Shown here: positions 1-7,292 of the stretch, piece by piece | How positions within the stretch are numbered: position 1 is the stretch's first letter | Layout: the number at the start of each line of letters is the position of its first letter | Origin: an uncultured Prevotellaceae bacterium | Lineage (GTDB): Bacteria > Bacteroidota > Bacteroidia > Bacteroidales > Bacteroidaceae | Assembly: GCA_900315455.1 (NCBI GenBank) | Contig: OMZE01000033.1 | Coordinates: 1 to 43,481 of the forward strand | Direction: 5' to 3' | DNA length: 43,481 nt | The notes under the pieces: model-generated | Database searches by the model: none | The model's input: the letters and a program-made list of their open reading frames with translations, nothing else | What the model was told of the DNA's origin: nothing | Position numbers and translations under genes: made by a program

Positions 1-38
1 GGCCGCATACTGTTGTTTTCCGAAAAAGCCGTGTATCA

Positions 39-53
39 ATGTTCAAAGAACAT
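39..53. repeat. Short perfect palindrome near the left edge
   Basis: ATGTTC and GAACAT flank a 3-base AAA spacer, giving a perfect 15-base inverted repeat. A second one, TGTCAA-TTA-TTGACA, lies at 115-129, and another TTGTCAA half-site at 132-138 touches the stop codon of the minus-strand gene at 139. The first 138 bases contain no convincing gene. These could be operator-like sites or a weak 3' hairpin for the 139-921 gene, but neither stem has a U-tract on its 3' side. The function is not known. Confidence 0.3.
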
Positions 54-138
54 TAGACACACAGCTTTCTTTATTTTGAATTCGTCGAACTCACGTTAAA
101 TAAGGTGAAGTAGTTGTCAATTATTGACACGTTGTCAA

Positions 139-921
139 TCATCTTATCACCCGTTTCTTCCCGTCCTGTATATACACACCCTTGTTAGGAAGCGAGTTGA
201 GAGGACGACCTGACAGGTCGAAGTATGGAGGATAAAGGTGAGAATTGCTGTCAAGGTATGGGACATTATGAACAACATTGGGAATGTCGACCGTCCATTC
301 ATTTGCTGCCTCAGAGCGGAAGATCTCCTCGCCATCACGGACTATCCAAAGAACCTTGAAAAATTCAACACCAGGAATAACAGGCTCGTAGATTCTATAT
401 CCCAAAAGGCTACCGCTCCTATTCATATCCGAAACCCTTCCCAAATGTCGAATCACAGCACCTTCGTCCATTATGTATTCAATGGCATGATCCTTGTAGA
501 ATGTGGTTCTTATTTCATCCTGATTCAAATACGACCTTACCAATTCTTTTTTATTTGACATGTAATCATCCCTTAAATATTCATAATAAACATTCTCGCC
601 ATGCCAATTGAAATCATATATCATAATGGGGTCAGGATAGTCTTCAGTTATTATCCAGACCCTTTCGTCTTCCTCAAACACCCATTCTGTCAAGGGAAGG
701 CCATTACTAATGATTGTCTTACATAGCTTGCCGTTAACAAGAGTGTCTTCTCCTATCTCATGTATGTATGAGAAGACCGTATCCATTGGCAAAGAAGAAA
801 AAGGATCAACAATTACTTCTTTCCATTTCATTCCTGTCGGAAAATAATGATGCTCTTCCTGAGCTTGAAATTGAATGAACGAGAAGGTCATCGCAATAAA
901 GATAAATAGAGACTTTTTCAT
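139..921 (-). CDS. Secreted protein of unknown function with YDLSGR-type C-terminal tail
   Basis: This 260-residue protein begins with a clear signal peptide (about residues 1-20, MKKSLFIFIAMTFSFIQFQA, cleavage near Ala-Gln-Glu), so it is exported. The mature part is rich in acidic and aromatic residues and shows no motif I recognise. The last about 30 residues contain YFDLSGRPL followed by KGVYIQDGKKRVIR. This matches the short terminal tail (YDLSGRR...G-I-YI-x-G-K-K) carried by many Prevotella and Bacteroides secreted proteins, which resembles a reduced secretion or sorting domain. The start at 919-921 gives a normal signal peptide. An 8-base gap separates it from the small ORF at 930-1007, which probably shares its transcript. 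The -7 box TATATTTG at 1042-1049 is the likely promoter. The reading frame and export are well supported; the function is unknown. Confidence 0.8.
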   Translation of the reverse strand: MKKSLFIFIAMTFSFIQFQAQEEHHYFPTGMKWKEVIVDPFSSLPMDTVFSYIHEIGEDTLVNGKLCKTIISNGLPLTEWVFEEDERVWIITEDYPDPIMIYDFNWHGENVYYEYLRDDYMSNKKELVRSYLNQDEIRTTFYKDHAIEYIMDEGAVIRHLGRVSDMNRSGSLLGYRIYEPVIPGVEFFKVLWIVRDGEEIFRSEAANEWTVDIPNVVHNVPYLDSNSHLYPPYFDLSGRPLNSLPNKGVYIQDGKKRVIR

Positions 922-929
922 AATGGCTG

Positions 930-1007
930 TTATTTAAAAGATGGTGCAAATATCGGTATACATGCCAGCATAAGACATGAAATATAAGTTAGGATGATTT
1001 TTTTCAT
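930..1007 (-). CDS. Small ORF (25 codons), signal-peptide-like leader or remnant lipoprotein
   Basis: Read on the minus strand from the ATG at 1005-1007, the frame stays open for 25 codons to a TAA at 930-932. The product starts MKKIILTY, continues with a hydrophobic run and contains LMLAC, close to a lipobox, then ends PSFK. It therefore looks like an isolated lipoprotein or Sec signal sequence with almost no mature part. It sits 8 bases upstream of the 139-921 gene and about 28 bases below the start expected from the -7 box TATATTTG at 1042-1049. It could be a short secreted peptide, a translational leader for the next gene, or the 5' remnant of a decayed gene. Chance is possible at this length, but the MKK start, hydrophobic core and position argue against it. 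Confidence 0.5.
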   Translation of the reverse strand: MKKIILTYISCLMLACIPIFAPSFK

Positions 1008-1041
1008 AATATTGTTTGGTTTTGATTGTTTAATTCGCTGG

Positions 1042-1049
1042 CAAATATA
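1042..1049 (-). promoter_or_regulatory. -7 promoter element, TATATTTG
   Basis: The plus strand reads CAAATATA, i.e. TATATTTG on the minus strand, matching the Bacteroidetes TAnnTTTG element. It lies 34 bases before the small ORF start at 1007. No good -33 TTTG was found at 19-21 bases, so the call rests on the -7 box and its position. Confidence 0.45.
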
Positions 1050-1258
1050 GATAAAAGAGTGATTAGGTTATTAGTTTCAGCAAAAAAACTTCATGATAGT
1101 CGTTGCATTTTTATGAACATGTCAAAACTCTATTATACAATTATTTATAATATGAAAAATCAATAGTTTTTACAAAAAAAACAACGCTTTTTGAGATGGG
1201 AAAGTGACGGAATTGAAATAAAAATAGCAACAAAATAAAGGAATTGGGAAAATAACAT

Positions 1259-1266
1259 TACCTTTG
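1259..1266 (+). promoter_or_regulatory. -7 promoter element, TACCTTTG
   Basis: TACCTTTG matches TAnnTTTG and would start a transcript with an untranslated leader of about 90 bases before the regulator gene at 1364. A TTG lies upstream at 1244-1246, but its spacing (12 bases) is too short to be a proper -33 element. Confidence 0.4.
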
Positions 1267-1363
1267 TAGAAGATGTACACAGCATCTCAACCTTGACGAT
1301 TATTCAACTCCATGTTTGTTCGAGTTGCATCATCTTTGTTGCATATAGAAAGTTCATATTGTC

Positions 1364-2986
1364 ATGAGAAAATTGCCATATGTTCTGTTGATTGCCATCC
1401 TGCTCATCTACGGATGTGATTCTACTCCAGATGCCAGACGCCTTGCCATGGTCGACTCCTTGGTAAAGGCAGAGTTATACGATTCCGCTTATCATGAAAT
1501 AACAGGAATGGACACATACATTGATAATGAGGGAGACAGGGCGCATTATCAACTACTACTCACCCAGACAAGTTACTTGACTGACAATACTCTTTCATCG
1601 GATGAGGTAATTGATAGTGCCATTTCGTATTTTGAGAAAGGGAACGACATGGAAAAGCTGACAGATGCATATTATTACAAGGCTGCCTGCTGGCATGAGA
1701 GAGGGGACTTCCCTCTTGCCATACAATATTACAAAAAAGCTGAAGAGACAGCCCAAAAGACCCATGACCTTCGGCTGCAATACAAAATCGCCGAGTCCAT
1801 TGCCAGGATCAACCAACAAAGCGGGAACTACTCCCTTCAGGCAGACTACGCACGGAAAGCACTTGGCATTGCAATGGCATCCAGAAACAAGAATTGGATA
1901 GCATACGCCTATTTCAACCTTGGAAAGGCTTTTCAGATTATGCACGACTACGACAGCCTCACCGTATATGTGAAGGAGCTGATACCACGTCTCGACGATA
2001 TTTACCCCGAGGACTTGCCTCACTTCCTAAGCCTCATCGGTTATATGTACTATAGGAATGGCGAATTGGACCAGGCTAAGAAATACTACAAAGAAGCCCT
2101 GTCGCATCAAGAACTGGCCATCACCTTGGGAAATCTCGCCGACGTATATGTCCAGGAAGGCAATGAGGAAGAGGCTTACAAACTGTGGCAAAAGGCTTTC
2201 CTGCTGAATGATGGAAGCAGAAAGGACATCATCATGTATAATATGCTGCAATATGACTTGAATCACCACCAAGAATTGGAGAATGCCAGCAAGCGCCTTT
2301 ACGACATATTCGCCTTCAGGGATAGTATGACAAATGCCCTGAAAGACAGAACCGTACTGGAACTACAGCGTGAATATGACGAAGAGAGGAAAAATCACAT
2401 TCATGAGAAAAAAAGGATGACCTGGACAATTTTCACACTTAGTCTAACCCTTATCTTATTACTTCTGGCTGGGCTTCTTAAATATAAATACAACAAAACG
2501 AGAATGCTCTTATCAAAACATCAGATGCTTGTCAATCAATATAGCAATGAAATCAGACAATTGGAAGCACAGTGCCGAATTATGGACGAAGTCAAGTCGA
2601 AGAACAATGAACTGGAAGAGTCATATGGGGATGCCAAACGGAAGATTGCTGTACTGACTCAAAAGATAGAGGATGTCGTGAAAAAGGCTTCGCCTATGTT
2701 GAACAGGGGAAAATTGCTCTACGATGACATCTTGTCAAACAAGAAATCGACTGTCTTGTGGAACAAGTATGACTATAAGTGTTTTGTTGAATATTACAAG
2801 GCATTGAATTTGCGGGATTTCGAAGTGTTGGAAAAGCAATACGGCCATTTGACTCACCATAATGCTTTCTTCCTTATCCTTTGCCAAAAAGGTTTGGACA
2901 ACAAGGAAATCTCCCGAATCATGGGTATTAAAGAAGACTCCATTCGCTCAATCAGGTTCCGTATGCAGAAAAAGAAGAAACAATAA
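1364..2986 (+). CDS. Membrane-spanning TPR regulator with C-terminal LuxR-like HTH
   Basis: This 540-residue protein has four parts in order. First is a lipoprotein-like signal, with Cys18 after LLIYG. Next is an extracytoplasmic TPR array from about residue 25 to 330 (for example DAYYYKAACWHERGDFPLAI and YMYYRNGELDQAKKYYKEAL). A single membrane helix follows at about 352-372 (TIFTLSLTLILLLLAGLL), and then a cytoplasmic coiled coil. The protein ends in a helix-turn-helix segment in the last 40 residues (FLILCQKGLDNKEISRIMGI, then SIRSIRFRMQKKKKQ) like LuxR/GerE recognition helices. The layout implies a one-protein sensor that binds a ligand or partner outside and DNA inside. Similar TPR-membrane-HTH proteins are common in Bacteroidales, but their signals are mostly unknown. 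The basic KKKK end may aid DNA binding. Whether the N-terminus is lipidated or simply cleaved is unclear. It is followed by a separate LytTR locus with its own promoter. Confidence 0.82.
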   Translation: MRKLPYVLLIAILLIYGCDSTPDARRLAMVDSLVKAELYDSAYHEITGMDTYIDNEGDRAHYQLLLTQTSYLTDNTLSSDEVIDSAISYFEKGNDMEKLTDAYYYKAACWHERGDFPLAIQYYKKAEETAQKTHDLRLQYKIAESIARINQQSGNYSLQADYARKALGIAMASRNKNWIAYAYFNLGKAFQIMHDYDSLTVYVKELIPRLDDIYPEDLPHFLSLIGYMYYRNGELDQAKKYYKEALSHQELAITLGNLADVYVQEGNEEEAYKLWQKAFLLNDGSRKDIIMYNMLQYDLNHHQELENASKRLYDIFAFRDSMTNALKDRTVLELQREYDEERKNHIHEKKRMTWTIFTLSLTLILLLLAGLLKYKYNKTRMLLSKHQMLVNQYSNEIRQLEAQCRIMDEVKSKNNELEESYGDAKRKIAVLTQKIEDVVKKASPMLNRGKLLYDDILSNKKSTVLWNKYDYKCFVEYYKALNLRDFEVLEKQYGHLTHHNAFFLILCQKGLDNKEISRIMGIKEDSIRSIRFRMQKKKKQ

Positions 2987-3060
2987 TCTATCCTATTTAA
3001 AGAATATCATTATGCAAAGTAAAATGAGAAGTTCATAAGCGTCTAAGATAGGATGCGTCT

Positions 3061-3084
3061 CAACAATAAAAACAAAAATTGTTG
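3061..3084. repeat. Inverted repeat upstream of the LytTR gene promoter
   Basis: CAACAAT at 3061-3067 and ATTGTTG at 3078-3084 form a 7-base inverted repeat with a 10-base A-rich spacer. It ends 8 bases before the -33 element of the LytTR gene, a suitable place for an activator or autoregulatory site. The downstream half reads ATTGTTGAT, which has a GTT core like LytTR half-sites, but no second half-site at a clean 21-base spacing was seen. Its role is inferred only from position. Confidence 0.35.
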
Positions 3085-3092
3085 ATTTTTGT

Positions 3093-3123
3093 TTTGTATT
3101 GTCTTCGACTTTCACTATCTTTG
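3093..3123 (+). promoter_or_regulatory. Promoter: TTTG, 19-base spacer, TATCTTTG
   Basis: TTTG at 3093-3096 and TATCTTTG at 3116-3123 are separated by exactly 19 bases, a full match to the Bacteroidetes primary sigma promoter. The expected start near 3130 leaves a leader of about 40 bases before the ATG at 3171 of the LytTR gene. This shows that the LytTR pair is transcribed independently of the TPR-HTH gene upstream. Confidence 0.75.
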
Positions 3124-3170
3124 ACCCATGAGTAGCATAATATGCTGCATGAAAGATTGTCAAAAGATAC

Positions 3171-3590
3171 ATGGAAAGGTTTAGAATCAAGACTACAACA
3201 TTGCTGGTGCGCGTGGCCGTAGACGAGATAGTCTACGTAAAAGCAGACGGCAACTACAGCGACCTTGTCCTCATCAACGGACAGAGTCGGAAGATGACGT
3301 TCCAACTGCAACATTTCGAAAAGCATTTCAAATTGCTACATAATGCCGACCTATTCATCCGCGTGGGAAGGAGCCTAATTGTCAATCGACTATATGTACA
3401 AGTGATTGACCTTATCGACCAAACCATCACTTTTGGCGGCAAGCACCTTGTCAGGCCACCACGAACCAACAATCCTCACACATGGCGTCCCGAGAGGGAT
3501 GAAGATAGCGATATCTACACCGTAAACGTGGCACGTGAAGCCTTGAAAAACCTGAAAGACCAACTGGAAAGAATGAAAGGAGGAGAGTAG
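3171..3590 (+). CDS. Stand-alone LytTR-domain DNA-binding protein
   Basis: This 139-residue protein is almost entirely one LytTR DNA-binding domain (about residues 3-95). Family features visible are the IVYVKADGNYSDLVL segment, HFEKHFKLLHNADLFIRVGR and SLIVNRLYV. The remaining charged tail has no second domain. There is no receiver domain and no membrane segment, so it differs from AgrA/LytR-type response regulators and is not an obvious target of phosphorylation. It has its own promoter at 3093-3123. The next gene, a membrane protein, starts 2 bases after its stop codon, so the two are almost surely co-transcribed. LytTR proteins encoded next to a membrane partner are known elsewhere as regulator-inhibitor pairs (HdrR/HdrM and BrsR/BrsM in streptococci). 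A similar arrangement here is an inference. Family assignment is firm; its targets are unknown. Confidence 0.85.
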   Translation: MERFRIKTTTLLVRVAVDEIVYVKADGNYSDLVLINGQSRKMTFQLQHFEKHFKLLHNADLFIRVGRSLIVNRLYVQVIDLIDQTITFGGKHLVRPPRTNNPHTWRPERDEDSDIYTVNVAREALKNLKDQLERMKGGE

Positions 3591-3592
3591 AC

Positions 3593-4531
3593 ATGAGCAT
3601 CAACGATAATTTCATACATAAAGACAGAAAACCAGAAATTCCTGAGTTCATCATCGAACGTGACGATGAGGAGAAGGAAGTTCAGGAAGTACCCGAGAGA
3701 AAACTTTCCTTCTTCCAAAGGCACAAGTGGTTGCGCCGATTCTTGAAAGCCCTTGCCGTGGTACTACTCGTAGCATTGACAATATGGGCATACAAGACAT
3801 GGAACTATTACAATAATATCGGAATAGATGTTTCCACTCCGCCAAGTGAGAACATCAATAAACTGAAAACGGCTCCTGCAAAGGAGATAGCCCAAGTGGT
3901 GCATACCAGCGACAGCATCCTGGGCGTAGAACTCGACTTCTATGCCATTCACGGTCTCCGTGCCAGCATAGAGTTTAAGGAGCCCAAACTCACCGACAAG
4001 TCTGTCTATCTCTATTGTCGTTCGGCCGACCACAAAGGGGACAACACCTATTTGGGCTCGCTGGTGGTCAACGGAGAGGAGAAACAAAGCGACCGCAGCC
4101 GTTTCGGCTATATGGCGATGGTCGACGACCGTATGGTCATTGGAGTAGAGTCGCGCAGGGAGGAGGTGAAAGACTATGTGATGAAAAACGGCGGCTCATA
4201 CTTCCGCCAGTATATCTTGGTGAGCAACAGAGTCATACCCTCCCAGTTCGAATTGCACGGAAAGGTGGAGCGCAAAGCCATCGGCCGTATGAACATAGGC
4301 GGGAAAGAAAGGCTGTATTTCATCTCCACGCGCAACAAGGAAACTCTTTGGGACTTTGCCGACGCCCTGCGTGAGTATGGTTTCATCGATGCCATCTATA
4401 TCACCGGCGGTACCGACTACTGCTACTACCGCACAGCCGACGGACAGCGCCACGACATCGGCGACATCAACGACTATCCCCATAAAAAATGGAAAGGAGT
4501 CATTCCATGGCTCGTGCTGAGGAAGAGATAA
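3593..4531 (+). CDS. Membrane-anchored phosphodiester-glycosidase-like (NAGPA-fold) protein
   Basis: This 312-residue protein has a charged cytoplasmic N-terminus of about 48 residues, one membrane helix (about 50-67, FLKALAVVLLVALTIWAYKT) and an external domain to the end. The external part resembles the NAGPA / phosphodiester glycosidase family: a GLRASIEF start, FGYMAMVDDRMVIGVESR, the KNGGSYFRQYILVSN segment and a closing ALREYGFIDAIYITGGTDYC. In active family members the last motif is normally DGGGS after Ala-x-x-Leu. Here it reads TGGTD, so the key Asp is displaced and catalysis is doubtful. The start codon is 2 bases after the LytTR gene, pointing to a joint function. A sensor or inhibitor role in which the external domain binds a glycan or wall ligand fits the layout but is inference. 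The fold assignment is moderate. Confidence 0.65.
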   Translation: MSINDNFIHKDRKPEIPEFIIERDDEEKEVQEVPERKLSFFQRHKWLRRFLKALAVVLLVALTIWAYKTWNYYNNIGIDVSTPPSENINKLKTAPAKEIAQVVHTSDSILGVELDFYAIHGLRASIEFKEPKLTDKSVYLYCRSADHKGDNTYLGSLVVNGEEKQSDRSRFGYMAMVDDRMVIGVESRREEVKDYVMKNGGSYFRQYILVSNRVIPSQFELHGKVERKAIGRMNIGGKERLYFISTRNKETLWDFADALREYGFIDAIYITGGTDYCYYRTADGQRHDIGDINDYPHKKWKGVIPWLVLRKR

Positions 4532-4575
4532 TAATGTTATTCCAAAGCAATGCATGTATTTTTGGAAAAAATGCT

Positions 4576-4583
4576 TAACTTTG
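4576..4583 (+). promoter_or_regulatory. -7 promoter element, TAACTTTG
   Basis: TAACTTTG matches TAnnTTTG and lies 75 bases before the ATG at 4659 of the GH43-like gene. No TTTG is found at 19-21 bases upstream, so the -33 part is weak. Confidence 0.5.
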
Positions 4584-4658
4584 CCGACACAATAAGAACT
4601 GACACCTATTCACTGGGATGTGACTTTGAGCATAAATAAAGAAAAACCTATAACTATT

Positions 4659-6380
4659 ATGTTGAAAAAACTATTCATGGCAGCGGCCCTCGTGGCAGTT
4701 TGCATACCCACCAACGCACAGTTGCTCGTACAGGAATACAAGAGCCCGGGCGAGGCCAATCCCATCAGTCCTTGCGTGTTCTGCGCAGACCCCACCGCCA
4801 TCGATTACAACGGGCGGGTCTACGTCTACGGCAGCAACGACAACCAGCAGTATATCAAGAACGGGAAGACCGGCGGCAATGGCTACGGCGACATCAAGTC
4901 GATTGTGGTATTCTCTACAGACGACATGGTGAACTGGACCTTCCACGGCACTATCGACGTGGGAAAACTTTGCTCCACATGGGGCTGGCGCTTCGCTGCC
5001 TCCTGGGCACCGTCGGCAGTGTGGCGCACGAATGCCGAAGGAGAAGATGAGTTTTTCCTCTATTTTGCCAACAGCGGTGGTAGCGTGGGTGTACTGAAAG
5101 CCTCCTCGCCCATCGGTCCGTGGAAGTCGCCACTCACCAAGCCAATGATTGATGGTGACACACCAGGCGTGAAGCCATGCAACTGGATTTTCGACCCAGG
5201 TGCTGTCGTCGACGAGAACGGCACAGGATGGATAGGTTTCGGTGGAGGCGACCCATTGTCAACGGGCTCAAGTCTATGGCCAGGTAATTCGCGCATGGCC
5301 AAACTGAGTTCCTCGATGACTTCGCTCGACGGTTCTGCTGTCAACATGCCGGCACCCTACATGTTCGAAGCCAGCGAACTGAATATAATGGACGGACGCT
5401 TCGTCTACACCTACAACACCTCATGGTCGGACCGCAACGACTGGAGCAGTTATACTGGCAACAATAACCAGCCTGCGCCATCGACATGCAGCATGTGCTA
5501 TATGGTCAGCGACACGCCCCTCGTTCCTGAATCATGGGAGTATCGTGGCGAATACGTACCCAACGAGGGCAACTTCGGCATGGGATGGGGCAACAACCAC
5601 ACCCACCTGCAAAAATTCAAGGGCAACTATTACCTGTTCTACCACTCTACGATATTGGAGCAGAAAATGAAAAATGGAGGTGCCATGGACAGTGAAGCCT
5701 CTGGCTATCGCTCCATCGGTGTGGACCTGGCAACGGTAAACGAGAGCACCCAGACCATCAACAAGATGACGCTGACCACAACGGGGGTCTCCCCCATCTG
5801 CGGGTTGAACCCCTACGTGTTGCAGCAGGCAGAAACCATGGCTACCAGTGGCGGCATCTCATACGAAGACTTCAGCAATGTGAAGAAGAACACCAAAATC
5901 AGCACCTTGGGCAACGATGCATCGGAAAACATGCAGGTAAGGATGCAGACCGGTTCATGGACAATGTTGCGCCATGTAGACTTCGGTACCAAGGGTGCCT
6001 CATCATTCATGCTGCGTGCCAAGGGAGAGGGCACCGTAGAGATTCGCATCGGCAGGAAAGGAGCCAAGTCTGCAGCCACCTTCAACATATCGTCAACCGA
6101 CATGGCCGACTACACAGTAGAGGTGGATCCCACCAGATTCGATGGAGAGAAGAACATCTATATTGCTGTTACTTCAGGCACTGAGGTATACCTGGATGCC
6201 TGGCAGGCCACTGAGGCTTCTGAAAATGCCATCCATGAAGTGGAAAGCAGCAAAGCCATCAAGACCCAGAACTACGACCTCTCAGGTCGCCGGATTCCAG
6301 ACACCCATCAGCATCATGGCATCGTCATCGAGCAATATACCGATGAGAAAGGGGTGAAGCACAGTCGGAAAAGGAGATAG
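4659..6380 (+). CDS. Secreted GH43-family glycosidase (arabinofuranosidase/xylosidase type)
   Basis: This is a 573-residue exported enzyme. The start at 4659 is chosen because it gives a compact signal peptide (MLKKLFMAAALVAVCIPTNA); an in-frame ATG at 4620 would add 13 hydrophilic residues before it. GH43 five-blade propeller features are present: CADPTAIDYNGRVYVYGSND with the candidate base Asp44, IFDPGAVVDENG with the second Asp near 178, and MFEASELNIMDG with the candidate acid Glu near 237. A beta-rich region from about 395 to 520 (SSFMLRAKGEGTVEIRIGRK, VYLDAWQATEA) looks like a CBM6-type carbohydrate-binding module. The C-terminus carries a YDLSGRRIP tail ending in KHSRKRR. It would remove arabinosyl or xylosyl residues from plant polysaccharide outside the cytoplasm. 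The precise substrate cannot be told. It is not in a SusCD-type locus. Confidence 0.83.
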   Translation: MLKKLFMAAALVAVCIPTNAQLLVQEYKSPGEANPISPCVFCADPTAIDYNGRVYVYGSNDNQQYIKNGKTGGNGYGDIKSIVVFSTDDMVNWTFHGTIDVGKLCSTWGWRFAASWAPSAVWRTNAEGEDEFFLYFANSGGSVGVLKASSPIGPWKSPLTKPMIDGDTPGVKPCNWIFDPGAVVDENGTGWIGFGGGDPLSTGSSLWPGNSRMAKLSSSMTSLDGSAVNMPAPYMFEASELNIMDGRFVYTYNTSWSDRNDWSSYTGNNNQPAPSTCSMCYMVSDTPLVPESWEYRGEYVPNEGNFGMGWGNNHTHLQKFKGNYYLFYHSTILEQKMKNGGAMDSEASGYRSIGVDLATVNESTQTINKMTLTTTGVSPICGLNPYVLQQAETMATSGGISYEDFSNVKKNTKISTLGNDASENMQVRMQTGSWTMLRHVDFGTKGASSFMLRAKGEGTVEIRIGRKGAKSAATFNISSTDMADYTVEVDPTRFDGEKNIYIAVTSGTEVYLDAWQATEASENAIHEVESSKAIKTQNYDLSGRRIPDTHQHHGIVIEQYTDEKGVKHSRKRR

Positions 6381-6414
6381 AGCCAACCGAAAAGGCCTTC
6401 ATCATCTAAAGAGA

Positions 6415-7182
6415 TTAAAGGGGCCATTCGTCGGCATCGTCGAGCACGGGAAACTTCTTGCGGAACCGCAACAACGCATCCATATCGAGTTCGGCGACGG
6501 CAATTCCCTCCTTGCCACTCACGCACGAAGCGATGGTCTGCCCATAGGCATCAATGACCACAGAGTCGCCCAAGTACTCGCAAAACTTGTCGCTGCCCAC
6601 GATGTTCACGCCCACCACAAAGCATTGGTTTTCCAGTGCACGGGCCTTGAGCAGCGTCTGCCATACCTCACAGCGACGGGCAGGCCAGTTGGCCACATAG
6701 ATGATGGCATCATAGTCGCCAAGGTTGCGGGAAAAAACAGGGAAACGAAGGTCGTAGCACACCTGCAAGAGCAAGCGCACACCTCGCCATTCCGTCACCA
6801 CGCGTCGCTCACCGGCCACGTACTCCTTCGTCTCGCCGGCATAACTGAAGAGATGGTGCTTGTCGTAATACTCATAACTGCCGTCGGGCCTGACAAAGAA
6901 GAGACGGTTGCGCAACAGTCCATCTTCATCCACCATGGCCACGCTGCCTGCAATGGCAGCATCGAGACGACGGGCCTGTTGCTTCATCCAACAAACAATC
7001 TGTGGTGCCTGCAGACCAGCCTTTTCGGCAGACCCCTCAGCCAGGAAACCAGTGGCAAAGGTTTCTGCCAGCACATAAAGGCCGGCACCTGGTTGCCGGT
7101 CGAGCAGCGAAGTGATATGCTGGAGGTTACACTCCAGTTCATTCCATCTGATGACGTGCTGTACGATTGCTATCTTCAACAT
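6415..7182 (-). CDS. Omega-amidase-type nitrilase-superfamily hydrolase (YafV/Nit2-like)
   Basis: This 255-residue cytoplasmic carbon-nitrogen hydrolase shows the Glu-Lys-Cys triad in order: Glu40 in VLAETFATG, Lys108 in YYDKHHLFS and Cys142 in LQVCYDLRFP. The YDLRFPVFSRN and YVANWPARR segments are typical of the YafV/Nit2 branch. These enzymes hydrolyse alpha-ketoglutaramate or ketosuccinamate to the keto acid and ammonia, a repair step for transamination by-products. Length is normal for the family. The gene converges with the GH43-like gene (34 bases between stop codons) and is divergent from the 7293 gene. A minus-strand -7 box, TATATTTG, lies at 7221-7228. Superfamily and branch are secure; the physiological substrate is inferred from the family. 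Confidence 0.88.
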   Translation of the reverse strand: MLKIAIVQHVIRWNELECNLQHITSLLDRQPGAGLYVLAETFATGFLAEGSAEKAGLQAPQIVCWMKQQARRLDAAIAGSVAMVDEDGLLRNRLFFVRPDGSYEYYDKHHLFSYAGETKEYVAGERRVVTEWRGVRLLLQVCYDLRFPVFSRNLGDYDAIIYVANWPARRCEVWQTLLKARALENQCFVVGVNIVGSDKFCEYLGDSVVIDAYGQTIASCVSGKEGIAVAELDMDALLRFRKKFPVLDDADEWPL

Positions 7183-7220
7183 CTATTCACGATTTTCAAT
7201 GATTGCTTCTTAATTGCCCG

Positions 7221-7228
7221 CAAATATA
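7221..7228 (-). promoter_or_regulatory. -7 promoter element, TATATTTG
   Basis: The plus strand reads CAAATATA, i.e. TATATTTG on the minus strand, 39 bases upstream of the omega-amidase start. A CAAA at 7253-7256 is the nearest -33 candidate, but the spacing of 24 bases is longer than usual. Confidence 0.45.
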
Positions 7229-7292
7229 TAAAAAAACGAACAATAAGTTGAGCAAACCAACAAAATCTTCGTTCAATAATTACATTCGGCCT

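Larger units (their letters stand above)
1008..1363. other. AT-rich intergenic region between divergent genes
   Basis: These 356 bases separate the minus-strand small ORF and secreted protein from the plus-strand TPR-HTH regulator. The region is strongly AT-rich. It holds a minus-strand -7 element (1042-1049) and a plus-strand -7-like element (1259-1266). I see no further gene, no RNA gene and no strong hairpin in it. Confidence 0.6.
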
